Counted from the stretch's first letter, positions 1-8,207 are shown. The stretch is DNA of 30,950 bases from Zychaea mexicana (GCF_025766255.1 NW_026516901.1:1-30950), one strand, 5' to 3'. The notes: generated by a model from the sequence alone, not told the origin. A program made the numbers and translations.

Positions 1-384
1 GACTAGGTAGACTTAGTAGAGTATACCTTATGCTCAACAGTAAATGGCTTATATCTCCGCAATGTATTAATTAAGTAAGGCTTTTCATCATAATAAATCG
101 TGTTCTTGGGCCTTTTCTAATGCCAAATATCTAATAATATTTTGGAGTCCACCTGGGGTCTACCTGGGTGGACTAGGTAGACTTGGTAGAGTATACCTTA
201 TGCTCAACAGTAAATGGCTTATATCTCCGCAATGTATTAATTAAGTAAGGCTTTTCATCATAATAGATCGTGATCCTGGGACTTTTCTGATGCCAAATAT
301 CTAAAAATATTTTGGAGTCCACCTGGGGTCTACCTAGGTGGACTAGGTGGACTGGACCTACTAAGTAATTGCTGTGGCAACTCT
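1..384. repeat. 170-bp tandem satellite, two full units and a partial third, plus junction
   Basis: The word GACTAGGTAG begins at 1 and 171 and a variant of it at 341, so the period is 170 bp. The two full units differ by only a few substitutions. Each unit ends with an inverted repeat (AGTCCACCT ... AGGTGGACT, clearest at 317-345). From about 351 the sequence departs from the unit, and by 385 it has become the 295-bp satellite. I see no gene in this stretch. It may be the edge of a larger satellite block lying to the left of the window. Confidence 0.85.
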
Positions 385-501
385 ATAAATATAGAGTGTA
401 GTTATACTAGTCCCACTGCATAGTAATAGTTTTTGAACAAAAGAGTCTAGTTTTACTTTACAGCTCAATAAAACAAGATATTGCCTGCTGAAAAAAAGAT
501 A

Positions 502-587
502 GCAGGCTGCAGGGTTCGAACCTGCGCCTTCCCAAGCCTCAACATGATTGGGAAGGCGCCTTAGTCTACTCGACCAAGGCAACCTAC
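502..587 (-). tRNA. tRNA-Leu-like Pol III gene, copy 1 (anticodon not assignable)
   Basis: The 86-nt minus-strand core folds with a 7-bp acceptor (GTAGGTT with AGCCTGC, three G-U pairs), a CCTT/AAGG D stem and a canonical T arm (GCAGG-TTCGAAC-CCTGC). The A box TGGTCGAGTAG and B box GGTTCGAACCC fit the Pol III consensus, and a T7 run follows the 3' end. The D arm and the following GGCGCC resemble fungal tRNA-Leu. The anticodon and variable arms are replaced by one 10-bp hairpin with a 12-nt loop, so no anticodon can be named. It may be a tRNA-derived element or a pseudo-tRNA rather than a decoding tRNA. The loop variant on the plus strand is CAACATGATT. Confidence 0.6.
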
Positions 588-796
588 TGGTATATCTTAG
601 CCATTGCACTGCTGCCATACCGCACAATCATTCTCTTTTGAATGATAGTGCTACTGCTATTCATATCCTCTTTTATAGTTTAAATATAGAGTGTAGTTAT
701 ACTAGTCCCACTGCATAGTAATAGTTTTTGAACAAAAGAGTCTAGTTTTACTTTATAGCTCAATAAAACAAGATATTGCCTGCTGAAAAAAAGATA

Positions 797-882
797 GCAG
801 GCTGCAGGGTTCGAACCTGCGCCTTCCCAAGCCTCAACAGGATTGGGAAGGCGCCTTAGTCTACTTGACCAAGGCAACCTAC
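797..882 (-). tRNA. tRNA-Leu-like gene, copy 2
   Basis: Loop variant CAACAGGATT. One A-box base differs (TGGTCAAGTAG) but still fits the consensus. Confidence 0.6.
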
Positions 883-1091
883 TAATATATCTTAGCCATT
901 GCACTGCTGCCATACCGCACAATCATTCTCTTTTGAATGATAGTGCTACTGCTATTCATATCCTCTTTTATAGTTTAAATATAGAGTGTAGTTATACTAG
1001 TCCCACTGCATAGTAATAGTTTTTGAACAAAAGAGTCTAGTTTTACTTTATAGCTCAATAAAACAAGATATTGCCTGCTGAAAAAAAGATA

Positions 1092-1177
1092 GCAGGCTGC
1101 AGGGTTCGAACCTGCGCCTTCCCAAGCCTCAACGGGATTGGGAAGGCGCCTTAGTCTACTCGACCAAGGCAACCTAC
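1092..1177 (-). tRNA. tRNA-Leu-like gene, copy 3
   Basis: Loop variant CAACGGGATT. The Harbinger element begins 36 bp upstream of its 5' end. Confidence 0.6.
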
Positions 1178-1213
1178 TGATATATCTTAGCCATTGCACT
1201 GCTGCTATTCATA

Positions 1214-1244
1214 GGTTGCTCTCATTTCGCTCCGAACAGAGAAC
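1214..1244 (+). repeat. Harbinger copy 1, left terminal inverted repeat
   Basis: 31 bp beginning GGTTGCTCTCATTTCGCTCC and matching the reverse complement of 4343-4373 with one mismatch. Confidence 0.93.
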
Positions 1245-1374
1245 ACCATACCCCAATGTAGTAATGGAAAATAAATTTTCCGTTTTCCTTCCAAAAGAGG
1301 GCTTCTCGGAGGCTTCCAATTTTGGTAACGGCTTCTCCGATGGGAAGGCCTCCGTGGTGGCTCGCTCGGATCGA

Positions 1375-1382
1375 TATAAAAG
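1375..1382 (+). promoter_or_regulatory. TATA box of the Harbinger transposase gene
   Basis: TATAAAAG lies 89 bp upstream of the first in-frame ATG at 1471. The subterminal DNA between the terminus and this box holds the palindrome GGAAAAT-AA-ATTTTCC (1266-1281) and an imperfect inverted repeat, GGAGGCTTCC with GGAAGGCCTCC. These are plausible binding sites for the element's own proteins, though that is inference. Confidence 0.55.
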
Positions 1383-1470
1383 GAAACTGTCACTTTCATG
1401 AATAATAAAAGTATCGAAAGAAAAATACACCCTCTATTTTTCATCTATTTTATCTGCTTTTATCATAAAA

Positions 1471-1755
1471 ATGAACAATATTCTACCATCAGCCATTATT
1501 CGCCGCCCAACGCACAATCATCTTGAAGAAAAAAGACGTCGTCGAGCAGCATTCATCAAGCTCTTGACGCAACTTGTAGCACCCGCCATAGGAATGCTTC
1601 CTTCGGTCAATGCGAACATCGTCGCAGCTTACGCTGGTTCGCCGCATCATTTTCGAGCAGCCAAGATCCCAAGAATTCACAGTACGGAATATTGGACATT
1701 GACCCACTCGAATCTTCGCGATGACGACGGTCCTGGCAGCTTTAAATATCATTAG
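1471..1755 (+). pseudogene. N-terminal part of the Harbinger transposase, ended by an in-frame TAG
   Basis: This encodes 94 residues and then TAG at 1753-1755. After only one further codon, the same frame continues from ATG 1759 into the transposase body. The basic stretch EKRRRRAAF and the YWTL...FKYH segment look like the region that normally precedes the conserved FRM-like motif of Harbinger transposases. The stop sits where an aromatic residue would be expected (FKYH-stop-RMRKSTLEWL). With this part included the protein would be about 430 residues, a usual size for the family. No plausible intron removes the stop. Copy 2 has the same TAG. Confidence 0.6.
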
Positions 1756-1758
1756 CGC

Positions 1759-2926
1759 ATGCGCAAATCCACATTGGAATGGCTTGTCAATACTTTGTCT
1801 GTGCATCAGGAATTTGTGTCAGAGTCATCAAGAATGACACCAGTTTATATTCAAGTCTGCTGCGTACTATGGCGTTTTACAAATACTCACATTGGATACA
1901 GAATGTTTGAGACGCAATTTGGCTTTTCTCAAGGATCGTATCACAACTTTACTGTGCGATTCATAAAAGCTATTTGCGACATCCATGGCTCCAATATCAA
2001 GTGGCCACGCTCTCCAGAAGAAGCCCGTGAAGCTTCCAACGCCTTTTCTTTGCCCTCCGGTTTACCTACCTCTCGAGATGCCTCAGCAAGGCTGCAAGGG
2101 GCGATTGGAGCTATAGATGGCAAGCTCGTGGTGATCCACAAACCAACGAAGCAAGGTCAACGGTACTTTGACCGCAAACTGCATCACTCAATAAACTTGC
2201 TTGCTGTGTGTGCTGCAGATGGGCGCTTTACTTTTATTGACGTGGGTCAATCAGGTACAGTAATCTACAAGAGATTTATTAATGTCTTTAACGTACACGT
2301 TGCTGACTGCAACTGCATCACAAATATATGTTCACTAGGGCGAACTCACGACGCCCGCGCTTTCAATAACAGTGCGCTCAATACCAGACTGCTGAGTGAT
2401 CCTGAACAATGGTGTCCTAATGGAACATACATTCTTGCCGGTTAGTAGTCCTGTACTTTTGATGTTCTACAGCTTTGCTTATATTCTGCATTTGAACCTA
2501 TTCATAGATTCTGCTTTTCCTCTGCGGCCAACAATCATGACGCCGTATCCTAGCTCATCAACTGATCCAGCAGAAAAGCGATTCAACAAAGTCCATTCTT
2601 CAATGCGAATGGCTATTGAGCAAGCATTCGGTCGTCTTGTTTCCCGGTGGAGGTTCATGCGACATTACATGTACCTCATGGATCATACGAACCTGACGCT
2701 GGTGATTTATGCCTGTTGCATACTCCATAATATCTGTATCGAGCAGCTCGATCCGCACTCTGACGAACTGTTTCCATTGAACACAGAAGAGGATGAACAA
2801 ACCGGACGTATATCAATAATAGATACTGATAGACAGTCTAGTACTAGAGAAGACAGTACAAGGTTGTTTGCACAAGGGCGTCAGAAACGCGATGTGCTTA
2901 AAGAATCATTGTCCTCAAATCAATAA
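1759..2926 (+). CDS. PIF/Harbinger DDE transposase (three exons), copy 1
   Basis: Proposed exons are 1759-2254, 2339-2440 and 2508-2926, giving 338 residues. Cut-and-paste transposition of the element is its expected role in the nucleus. Candidate catalytic acids in the spliced protein are D120 (GAIDGK), D200 (ILADSAFP) and E237 (IEQAFG). The family motif GQSGRTHDARAF appears only after the first intron is removed, and ILADSAFP only after the second. The downstream block FNKVHSSMRMAIEQAFGRL is typical of HARBI1-like proteins. The 84-nt first intron is a multiple of three without stops, so it hides inside a long reading frame. ATG 1759 is the first start after the in-frame TAG. The native start was probably ATG 1471. 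AATAAA overlaps the stop codon. Confidence 0.8.
2255..2338 (+). other. Intron 1 of the Harbinger transposase, copy 1
   Basis: 84 nt, GTACAG...ACTAG, with branch-point candidate CTGAC (2303-2307) about 31 nt before the acceptor. Removal joins GQSG to RTHDAR exactly as in related transposases. Confidence 0.75.
2441..2507 (+). other. Intron 2 of the Harbinger transposase, copy 1
   Basis: 67 nt, GTTAGT...CATAG. Removal creates the Asp codon of ILADSAFP and bridges the stop codon of the first reading frame. Confidence 0.85.
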
Positions 2927-3197
2927 ACGCAATACCTTATACATTCCTCCAGTAATCGCTCTATATCTTTTAGATATTGACGTGAAGTGCTGCTTGGTAC
3001 TAAAAGTTCGCGTATTAAATAATTGGGCATCTTTTCGTAGCAGTTATTGTCTGTATTGGCATGACTAGTTTTCTTCTTCACATTCTGTAAAGTGCAGTAA
3101 AGTGCTATATTAGAAGATATTAATCATCACACAGGGTATTCTAGATACACTTTTAACAGTTCTGAATAAATGTCATATTATAATATAATAAAATTTA

Positions 3198-4091
3198 TTA
3201 TTCTTCTTCGTTATTATTACTAGGCTCTCCACTTCTATTTGTGTTTGTAGGGCTACCAAACAAATCTCTTAGTGTCTGCAAGTACATATCATGCCGGCGG
3301 TCTTCTGCTTCCTGCGCCTCTCGCGAACGCCGGTCTTCTGCTTCCTCAAACCGCTGGAATGCCTCGCTGATGCTGGCAATGAGGCGATCGGTTTGCCGAT
3401 CGGCATTCTCAAGGACAAGCTCTTGAAATGCCGCTGTTCGTCGTCGCTGTGTGGGCCGCTCGCTGACATCGTTATCGTTATCCCTTTCTCGTTGGGTGCT
3501 ATTGACAACAAGGCCATCAAGGGAATCCATCGTGGCAGGAGGTACAATTGCAGGGTCAGTTCCCACAATTCTGTCTACAGCGTCATAGTAGCACCATCGC
3601 TCTTGACCTGAAGGGCCGTTCTCACCACTGTTGCGAATCGTAGCCCTAATATCGCGATATTCATCGACTAGATCTTGCCATTTCTTCTGTAATGCTTCTT
3701 TACTTCGACCTAACGGATCAGCTGCAACATACTCAGAAAGTATTTCATTCCAGATGCGACCTTTGGCTTGCGTTTCGATAACTGTCTTCAGTCTATCGTA
3801 TCGAGTCCCTACAGCCGTAATGAGTGCATCGATGTGGGCCTCGTCCCATGTATGGCGTCGTGCAGAGGTAGGAATGGGCGTCTGCGAACTGGGTAGAGGC
3901 GATGTCAAATCACTATCAGCGGCCACTGATGCAGGCAATGCTTCTGGGGCTTGGGATTCCGGTGTCTGCATCGGTGCTTCTGAATCTTGCCGTTGCTGTG
4001 TCTGCTGCTGTTGCTGAGGATCTGATGATGAACTGGCGGGTGTCCACATCAAGATTTGAAAGTTGTTGTGGTTGTTGCTGTTGTTTGGCAT
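3198..4091 (-). CDS. Harbinger Myb/SANT-like accessory protein, copy 1
   Basis: 297 residues from ATG at 4091. Residues 1-75 are low-complexity, rich in Gln, Pro and Ser (a QQQQQ run near 26-30). Residues about 78-175 form a Myb/SANT-like (trihelix-type) DNA-binding domain with Trp at 82, 114, 138 and 166. Residues about 210-278 are rich in Glu, Arg and Gln and probably form a coiled coil. In other Harbinger elements the Myb-like partner binds the element ends and helps bring the transposase to the nucleus. That role here is inferred from family and layout. The gene converges on the transposase, with 271 bp between stop codons. AATAAA overlaps its stop region, and an AT-rich TA repeat lies upstream. 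Confidence 0.85.
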   Translation of the reverse strand: MPNNSNNHNNFQILMWTPASSSSDPQQQQQTQQRQDSEAPMQTPESQAPEALPASVAADSDLTSPLPSSQTPIPTSARRHTWDEAHIDALITAVGTRYDRLKTVIETQAKGRIWNEILSEYVAADPLGRSKEALQKKWQDLVDEYRDIRATIRNSGENGPSGQERWCYYDAVDRIVGTDPAIVPPATMDSLDGLVVNSTQRERDNDNDVSERPTQRRRTAAFQELVLENADRQTDRLIASISEAFQRFEEAEDRRSREAQEAEDRRHDMYLQTLRDLFGSPTNTNRSGEPSNNNEEE

Positions 4092-4176
4092 AATAGGTAT
4101 TAGAAAAAATAGAGAGGCAATGGATGAAGTGAATTATAGAGAAATTTATTTATTAGCTTCTACTATATTCACAGCG

Positions 4177-4194
4177 TATATATATATATATATA
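4177..4194. repeat. (TA)9 microsatellite upstream of the Myb-like gene
   Basis: Nine TA dinucleotides in copy 1, ten in copy 2. It lies 86 bp upstream of the Myb-like start on the minus strand and may act as its TATA element. Confidence 0.7.
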
Positions 4195-4342
4195 CAGTCG
4201 GGTACAAAGTTTCTTATATCAATCGCGTTGTTATTCATGCAACACCTCGGGGTATATACAGAAAAGGAAGTTTCTCGGCGCGGTGCGCCTTTATGTTCGA
4301 TCCGAGTAGAGAGGACTTTGAATTCTTGCAAAACTATTTTGG

Positions 4343-4373
4343 GTTCTCTGTTCGGAGCGAAATGAGAGCAATC
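4343..4373 (-). repeat. Harbinger copy 1, right terminal inverted repeat
   Basis: Reverse complement of the left terminus with one transition near the outer end. The ATA duplication follows. Confidence 0.93.
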
Positions 4374-4507
4374 ATATCCTCTTTTATAATTTAAATACAG
4401 AGTGTAGTTATACTAGTCTCACTGCATAGTAATAGTTTTTGAACAAAAGAGTCTAGTTTTACTTTAAAGCTCAATAAAACAAGATATTGCCTGCTGAAAA
4501 AAAGATA

Positions 4508-4593
4508 GCAGGCTGCAGGGTTCGAACCTGCGCCTTCCCAAGCCTCAACATGATTGGGAAGGCGCCTTAGTCTACTCGACCAAGGCAACCTAC
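4508..4593 (-). tRNA. tRNA-Leu-like gene, copy 4
   Basis: ATG loop variant, trimer type a. It is the first unit right of Harbinger copy 1. Confidence 0.6.
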
Positions 4594-4802
4594 TGATATA
4601 TCTTAGCCATTGCACTGCTGCTATACCGCACAATCATTCTCTTTTGAATGATAGTGCTACTGCTATTCATATCCTCTTTTATAGTTTAAATATAGAGTGT
4701 AGTTATACTAGTCCCCCTGCATAGTAATAGTTTTTGAACAAAAGAGTCTAGTTTTACTTTAAAGCTCTATAAAACAAGATATTGCCTGCTGAAAAAAAGA
4801 TA

Positions 4803-4888
4803 GCAGGCTGCAGGGTTCGAACCTGCGCCTTCCTAAGCCTCAACATGATTGGGAAGGCGCCTTAGTCTACTCGACCAAGGCAACCTAC
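4803..4888 (-). tRNA. tRNA-Leu-like gene, copy 5
   Basis: ATG loop, type b. One base of the long central stem is changed (CTTCCTAAG on the plus strand), giving a mismatch. Confidence 0.55.
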
Positions 4889-5097
4889 TGGTATATCTTA
4901 GCCATTGCACTGCTGCCATACCGCACAATCATTCTCTTTTGAATGATAGTGCTACTGCTATTCGTATCCTCTTTTATAGTTTAAATATAGAGTGTAGTTA
5001 TACTAGTCCCACTGCATAGTAATAGTTTTTGAACAAAAGAGTCTAGTTTTACTTTAAAGCTCTATAAAACAAGATATTGCCTGCTGAAAAAAAGATA

Positions 5098-5183
5098 GTA
5101 GGCTGCAGGGTTCGAACCTGCGCCTTCCCAAGCCTCAACATGATTGGGAAGGCGCCTTAGTCTACTCGACCAAGGCAACCTAC
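5098..5183 (-). tRNA. tRNA-Leu-like gene, copy 6
   Basis: ATG loop, type b. The acceptor 3' strand is AGCCTAC, which turns one acceptor G-U pair into a Watson-Crick pair. Confidence 0.6.
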
Positions 5184-5392
5184 TGGTATATCTTAGCCAT
5201 TGCACTGCTGCCATACCGCACAATCATTCTCTTTTGAATGATAGTGCTACTGCTATTCGTATCCTCTTTTATAGTTTAAATATAGAGTGTAGTTATACTA
5301 GTCCCACTGCATAGTAATAGTTTTTGAACAAAAGAGTCTAGTTTTACTTTATAGCTCAATAAAACAAGATATTGCCTGCTGAAAAAAAGATA

Positions 5393-5478
5393 GCAGGCTG
5401 CAGGGTTCGAACCTGCGCCTTCCCAAGCCTCAACATGATTGGGAAGGCGCCTTAGTCTACTCGACCAAGGCAACCTAC
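5393..5478 (-). tRNA. tRNA-Leu-like gene, copy 7
   Basis: ATG loop, type a. It opens the second trimer. Confidence 0.6.
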
Positions 5479-5686
5479 TGATATATCTTAGCCATTGCAC
5501 TGCTGCTATACCGCACAATCATTCTCTTTTGAATGATAGTGCTACTGCTATTCATATCCTCTTTTATAGTTTAAATATAGAGTGTAGTTATACTAGTCCC
5601 CTGCATAGTAATAGTTTTTGAACAAAAGAGTCTAGTTTTACTTTAAAGCTCTATAAAACAAGATATTGCCTGCTGAAAAAAAGATA

Positions 5687-5772
5687 GCAGGCTGCAGGGT
5701 TCGAACCTGCGCCTTCCCAAGCCTCAACATGATTGGGAAGGCGCCTTAGTCTACTCGACCAAGGCAACCTAC
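5687..5772 (-). tRNA. tRNA-Leu-like gene, copy 8
   Basis: ATG loop, type b, with the shortened C-run in its downstream spacer. Confidence 0.6.
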
Positions 5773-5981
5773 TGGTATATCTTAGCCATTGCACTGCTGC
5801 CATACCGCACAATCATTCTCTTTTGAATGATAGTGCTACTGCTATTCGTATCCTCTTTTATAGTTTAAATATAGAGTGTAGTTATACTAGTCCCACTGCA
5901 TAGTAATAGTTTTTGAACAAAAGAGTCTAGTTTTACTTTAAAGCTCTATAAAACAAGATATTGCCTGCTGAAAAAAAGATA

Positions 5982-6067
5982 GCAGGCTGCAGGGTTCGAA
6001 CCTGCGCCTTCCCAAGCCTCAACATGATTGGGAAGGCGCCTTAGTCTACTCGACCAAGGCAACCTAC
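5982..6067 (-). tRNA. tRNA-Leu-like gene, copy 9
   Basis: ATG loop, type b. It closes the second trimer. Confidence 0.6.
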
Positions 6068-6276
6068 TGGTATATCTTAGCCATTGCACTGCTGCCATAC
6101 CGCACAATCATTCTCTTTTGAATGATAGTGCTACTGCTATTCGTATCCTCTTTTATAGTTTAAATATAGAGTGTAGTTATACTAGTCCCACTGCATAGTA
6201 ATAGTTTTTGAACAAAAGAGTCTAGTTTTACTTTATAGCTCAATAAAACAAGATATTGCCTGCTGAAAAAAAGATA

Positions 6277-6362
6277 GCAGGCTGCAGGGTTCGAACCTGC
6301 GCCTTCCCAAGCCTCAACGGGATTGGGAAGGCGCCTTAGTCTACTCGACCAAGGCAACCTAC
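6277..6362 (-). tRNA. tRNA-Leu-like gene, copy 10
   Basis: GGG loop variant. The spacer hairpin to its right has the altered arm GAATTGAT. Confidence 0.6.
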
Positions 6363-6572
6363 TAATATATCTTAGCCATTGCACTGCTGCTATACCGCAC
6401 AATCATCCTCTTTTGAATTGATAGTGCTACTGCTATTCATATCCTCTTTTATAGTTTAAATATAGAGTGTAGTTATACTAGTCCCACTGCATAGTAATAG
6501 TTTTTGAACAAAAGAGTCTAGTTTTACTTTACAGCTCAATAAAACAAGATATTGCCTGCTGAAAAAAAGATA

Positions 6573-6657
6573 GCAGGCTGCAGGGTTCGAACCTGCGCCT
6601 TCCCAAGCCTCAACGGGATGGGAAGGCGCCTTAGTCTACTCGACCAAGGCAACCTAC
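6573..6657 (-). tRNA. tRNA-Leu-like gene, copy 11
   Basis: 85 nt. One T is missing at the stem-loop border (GGGATGGGAAGG), but the central stem still forms. Confidence 0.55.
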
Positions 6658-6866
6658 TAATATATCTTAGCTATTGCACTGCTGCCATACCGCACAATCA
6701 TTCTCTTTTGAATGATAGTGCTACTGCTATTCATATCCTCTTTTATAGTTTAAATATAGAGTGTAGTTATACTAGTCCCACTACATAGTAATAGTTTTTG
6801 AACAAAAGAGTCTAGTTTTACTTTATAGCTCAATAAAACAAGATATTGCCTGCTGAAAAAAAGATA

Positions 6867-6952
6867 GCAGGCTGCAGGGTTCGAACCTGCGCCTTCCCAA
6901 GCCTCAACAGGATTGGGAAGGCGCCTTAGTCTACTCGACCAAGGCAACCTAC
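6867..6952 (-). tRNA. tRNA-Leu-like gene, copy 12
   Basis: AGG loop variant. Confidence 0.6.
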
Positions 6953-7160
6953 TAATATATCTTAGCCATTGCACTGCTGCTATACCGCACAATCATTCTC
7001 TTTTGAATGATAGTGCTACTGCTATTCATATCCTCTTTTATAGTTTAAATATAGAGTGTAGTTATACTAGTCCCACTGCATAGTAATAGTTTTTGAACAA
7101 AAGAGTCTAGTTTTACTTTATAGCTCAATAAACAAGATATTGCCTGCTGAAAAAAAGATA

Positions 7161-7246
7161 GCAGGCTGCAGGGTTCGAAGCTGCGCCTTCCCAAGCCTCA
7201 ACAGGATTGGGAAGGCGCCTTAGTCTACTCGACCAAGGCAACCTAC
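7161..7246 (-). tRNA. tRNA-Leu-like gene, copy 13 (B box altered)
   Basis: AGG loop. The B box is GCTTCGAACCC, which breaks a T-stem pair and a conserved promoter base, so this copy may be weak or silent. Confidence 0.5.
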
Positions 7247-7463
7247 TATATATCTTAGCCATTGCACTGCTGCTATACCGCACAATCATTCTCTTTTGAA
7301 TGATAGTGCTACTGCTATTCATATCCTCTTTTATAGTTTAAATATAGAGTGTAGTTATACTAGTCCCACTGCATAGTAATAGTTTTTGAACAAAGAATGA
7401 TTTTATGTCTAGTTTTACTTTACAGCTCAATAAAACAAGATATTGCCTGCTGAAAAAAAGATA

Positions 7464-7549
7464 GCAGGCTGCAGGGTTCGAACCTGCGCCTTCCCAAGCC
7501 TCAATGGATTGGGAAGGCGACCTTAGTCTACTCGACCAAGGCAACCTAC
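7464..7549 (-). tRNA. tRNA-Leu-like gene, copy 14 (degenerate)
   Basis: The loop is shortened (CAATGGATT), and an extra base at the D-stem/central-stem junction (GCGACCTTAG on the plus strand) disturbs the fold. Its spacer has a short extra stretch (AGAATGATTTTATG). Confidence 0.5.
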
Positions 7550-7759
7550 TGATATATCTTAGCCATTGCACTGCTGCTATACCGCACAATCATTCTCTTT
7601 TGAATTGATAGTGCTACTGCTATTCATATCCTCTTTTATAGTTTAAATATAGAGTGTAGTTATACTAGTCCCACTGCATAGTAATAGTTTTTGAACAAAA
7701 GAGTCTAGTTTTACTTTACAGCTCAATAAAACAAGATATTGCCTGCTGAAAAAAAGATA

Positions 7760-7845
7760 GCAGGCTGCAGGGTTCGAACCTGCGCCTTCCCAAGCCTCAA
7801 CGGGATTGGGAAGGCGCCTTAGTCTACTCGACCAAGGCAACCTAC
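7760..7845 (-). tRNA. tRNA-Leu-like gene, copy 15
   Basis: GGG loop variant with the full consensus core. Confidence 0.6.
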
Positions 7846-8054
7846 TGATATATCTTAGCCATTGCACTGCTGCTATACCGCACAATCATTCTCTTTTGAA
7901 TGATAGTGCTACTGCTATTCATATCCTCTTTTATAGTTTAAATATAGAGTGTAGTTATACTAGTCCCACTGCATAGTAATAGTTTTTGAACAAAAGAGTC
8001 TAGTTTTACTTTATAGCTCAATAAAACAAGATATTGCCTGCTGAAAAAAAGATA

Positions 8055-8140
8055 GCAGGCTGCAGGGTTCGAACCTGCGCCTTCCCAAGCCTCAACGGGA
8101 TTGGGAAGGCGCCTTAGTCTACTCGACTAAGGCAACCTAC
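8055..8140 (-). tRNA. tRNA-Leu-like gene, copy 16
   Basis: GGG loop. The A box begins TAG instead of TGG, which the consensus allows. It lies next to Harbinger copy 2, and its right flank has the same 42-bp deletion as copy 3. Confidence 0.6.
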
Positions 8141-8176
8141 TGATATATCTTAGCCATTGCACTGCTGCTATTCATA

Positions 8177-8207
8177 GGTTGCTCTCATTTCGCTCCGAAC
8201 AGAGAAC
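8177..8207 (+). repeat. Harbinger copy 2, left terminal inverted repeat
   Basis: Identical to the left terminus of copy 1. Confidence 0.93.

Larger units (their letters stand above)
385..1213. repeat. 295-bp tRNA-like satellite, block 1 (3 units)
   Basis: Three units spaced exactly 295 bp apart (tRNA-like cores at 502, 797 and 1092). On the minus strand each unit carries, in order, an AT-rich 5' flank, the 86-nt tRNA-like core, a T7 terminator and a spacer. The spacer contains the hairpin ATCATTC/GAATGAT. The last unit has lost 42 bp, including that hairpin, just before the Harbinger element. The loss lies between two CTGCTAT direct repeats. Confidence 0.95.
1214..4373. mobile_element. PIF/Harbinger DNA transposon, copy 1
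   Basis: A 3160-bp element with 31-bp terminal inverted repeats starting GGTTGCTCTC, flanked by the 3-bp duplication ATA (1211-1213 and 4374-4376). It has the usual two-gene layout of the superfamily: a DDE transposase on the plus strand and a Myb/SANT-like protein on the minus strand, with their 3' ends converging. The 3' terminus has one mismatch to the 5' terminus (GCAATC instead of GCAACC). The flanks are satellite units, so the insertion postdates formation of the array. Confidence 0.93.
4374..8176. repeat. 295-bp tRNA-like satellite, block 2 (13 units)
   Basis: Thirteen units between the two Harbinger copies. The first six form a trimer repeated twice with an 884-885 bp period (types a-b-b, then a-b-b). 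Type b has CTCTATAAAAC, the ATG loop and CGTATCC. Type a has CAATAAAAC and CATATCC. The first b of each trimer also shares an altered C-run (GTCCCCCTGC at 4711, GTCCCCTGC at 5596). The later units have AGG or GGG loops. Confidence 0.95.

Noticed and set aside
502..587. Naming the tRNA-like gene as a specific isoacceptor
   Set aside because: CAA occurs in the hairpin, but neither a 7-nt loop with U33 nor an acceptable intron arrangement gives a normal anticodon arm, so no anticodon is claimed.
385..1213. 5S rRNA or other rDNA spacer array
   Set aside because: No 5S internal control region is present. The boxes and folds are those of a tRNA-type gene.
1138..1401. Plus- and minus-strand small frames over the left end of Harbinger (and the same at 8168-8407)
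   Set aside because: They span the terminal inverted repeat, promoter and satellite junction, and exist only because that DNA lacks stops by chance.
1753..1755. TAG as a reassigned sense codon
   Set aside because: It is one site copied by duplication. Independent TAG and TAA interruptions in pol look like ordinary nonsense mutations.
3241..4093. Plus-strand frames opposite the Myb-like gene
   Set aside because: Shadows of the minus-strand gene. Composition mirrors its Gln/Arg-rich codons and no domain is visible.
361..8000. Repeated minus-strand reading frames of about 80 codons (starting MCG) in nearly every satellite unit
   Set aside because: They read straight through the tRNA-like core and its terminator. 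The frame changes with single-base differences between units, and there is no domain or sign of protein selection.
4374..8176. CRISPR-like array
   Set aside because: Units of about 295 bp are nearly identical over their full length, with no unique spacers. This is a satellite with a Pol III gene.
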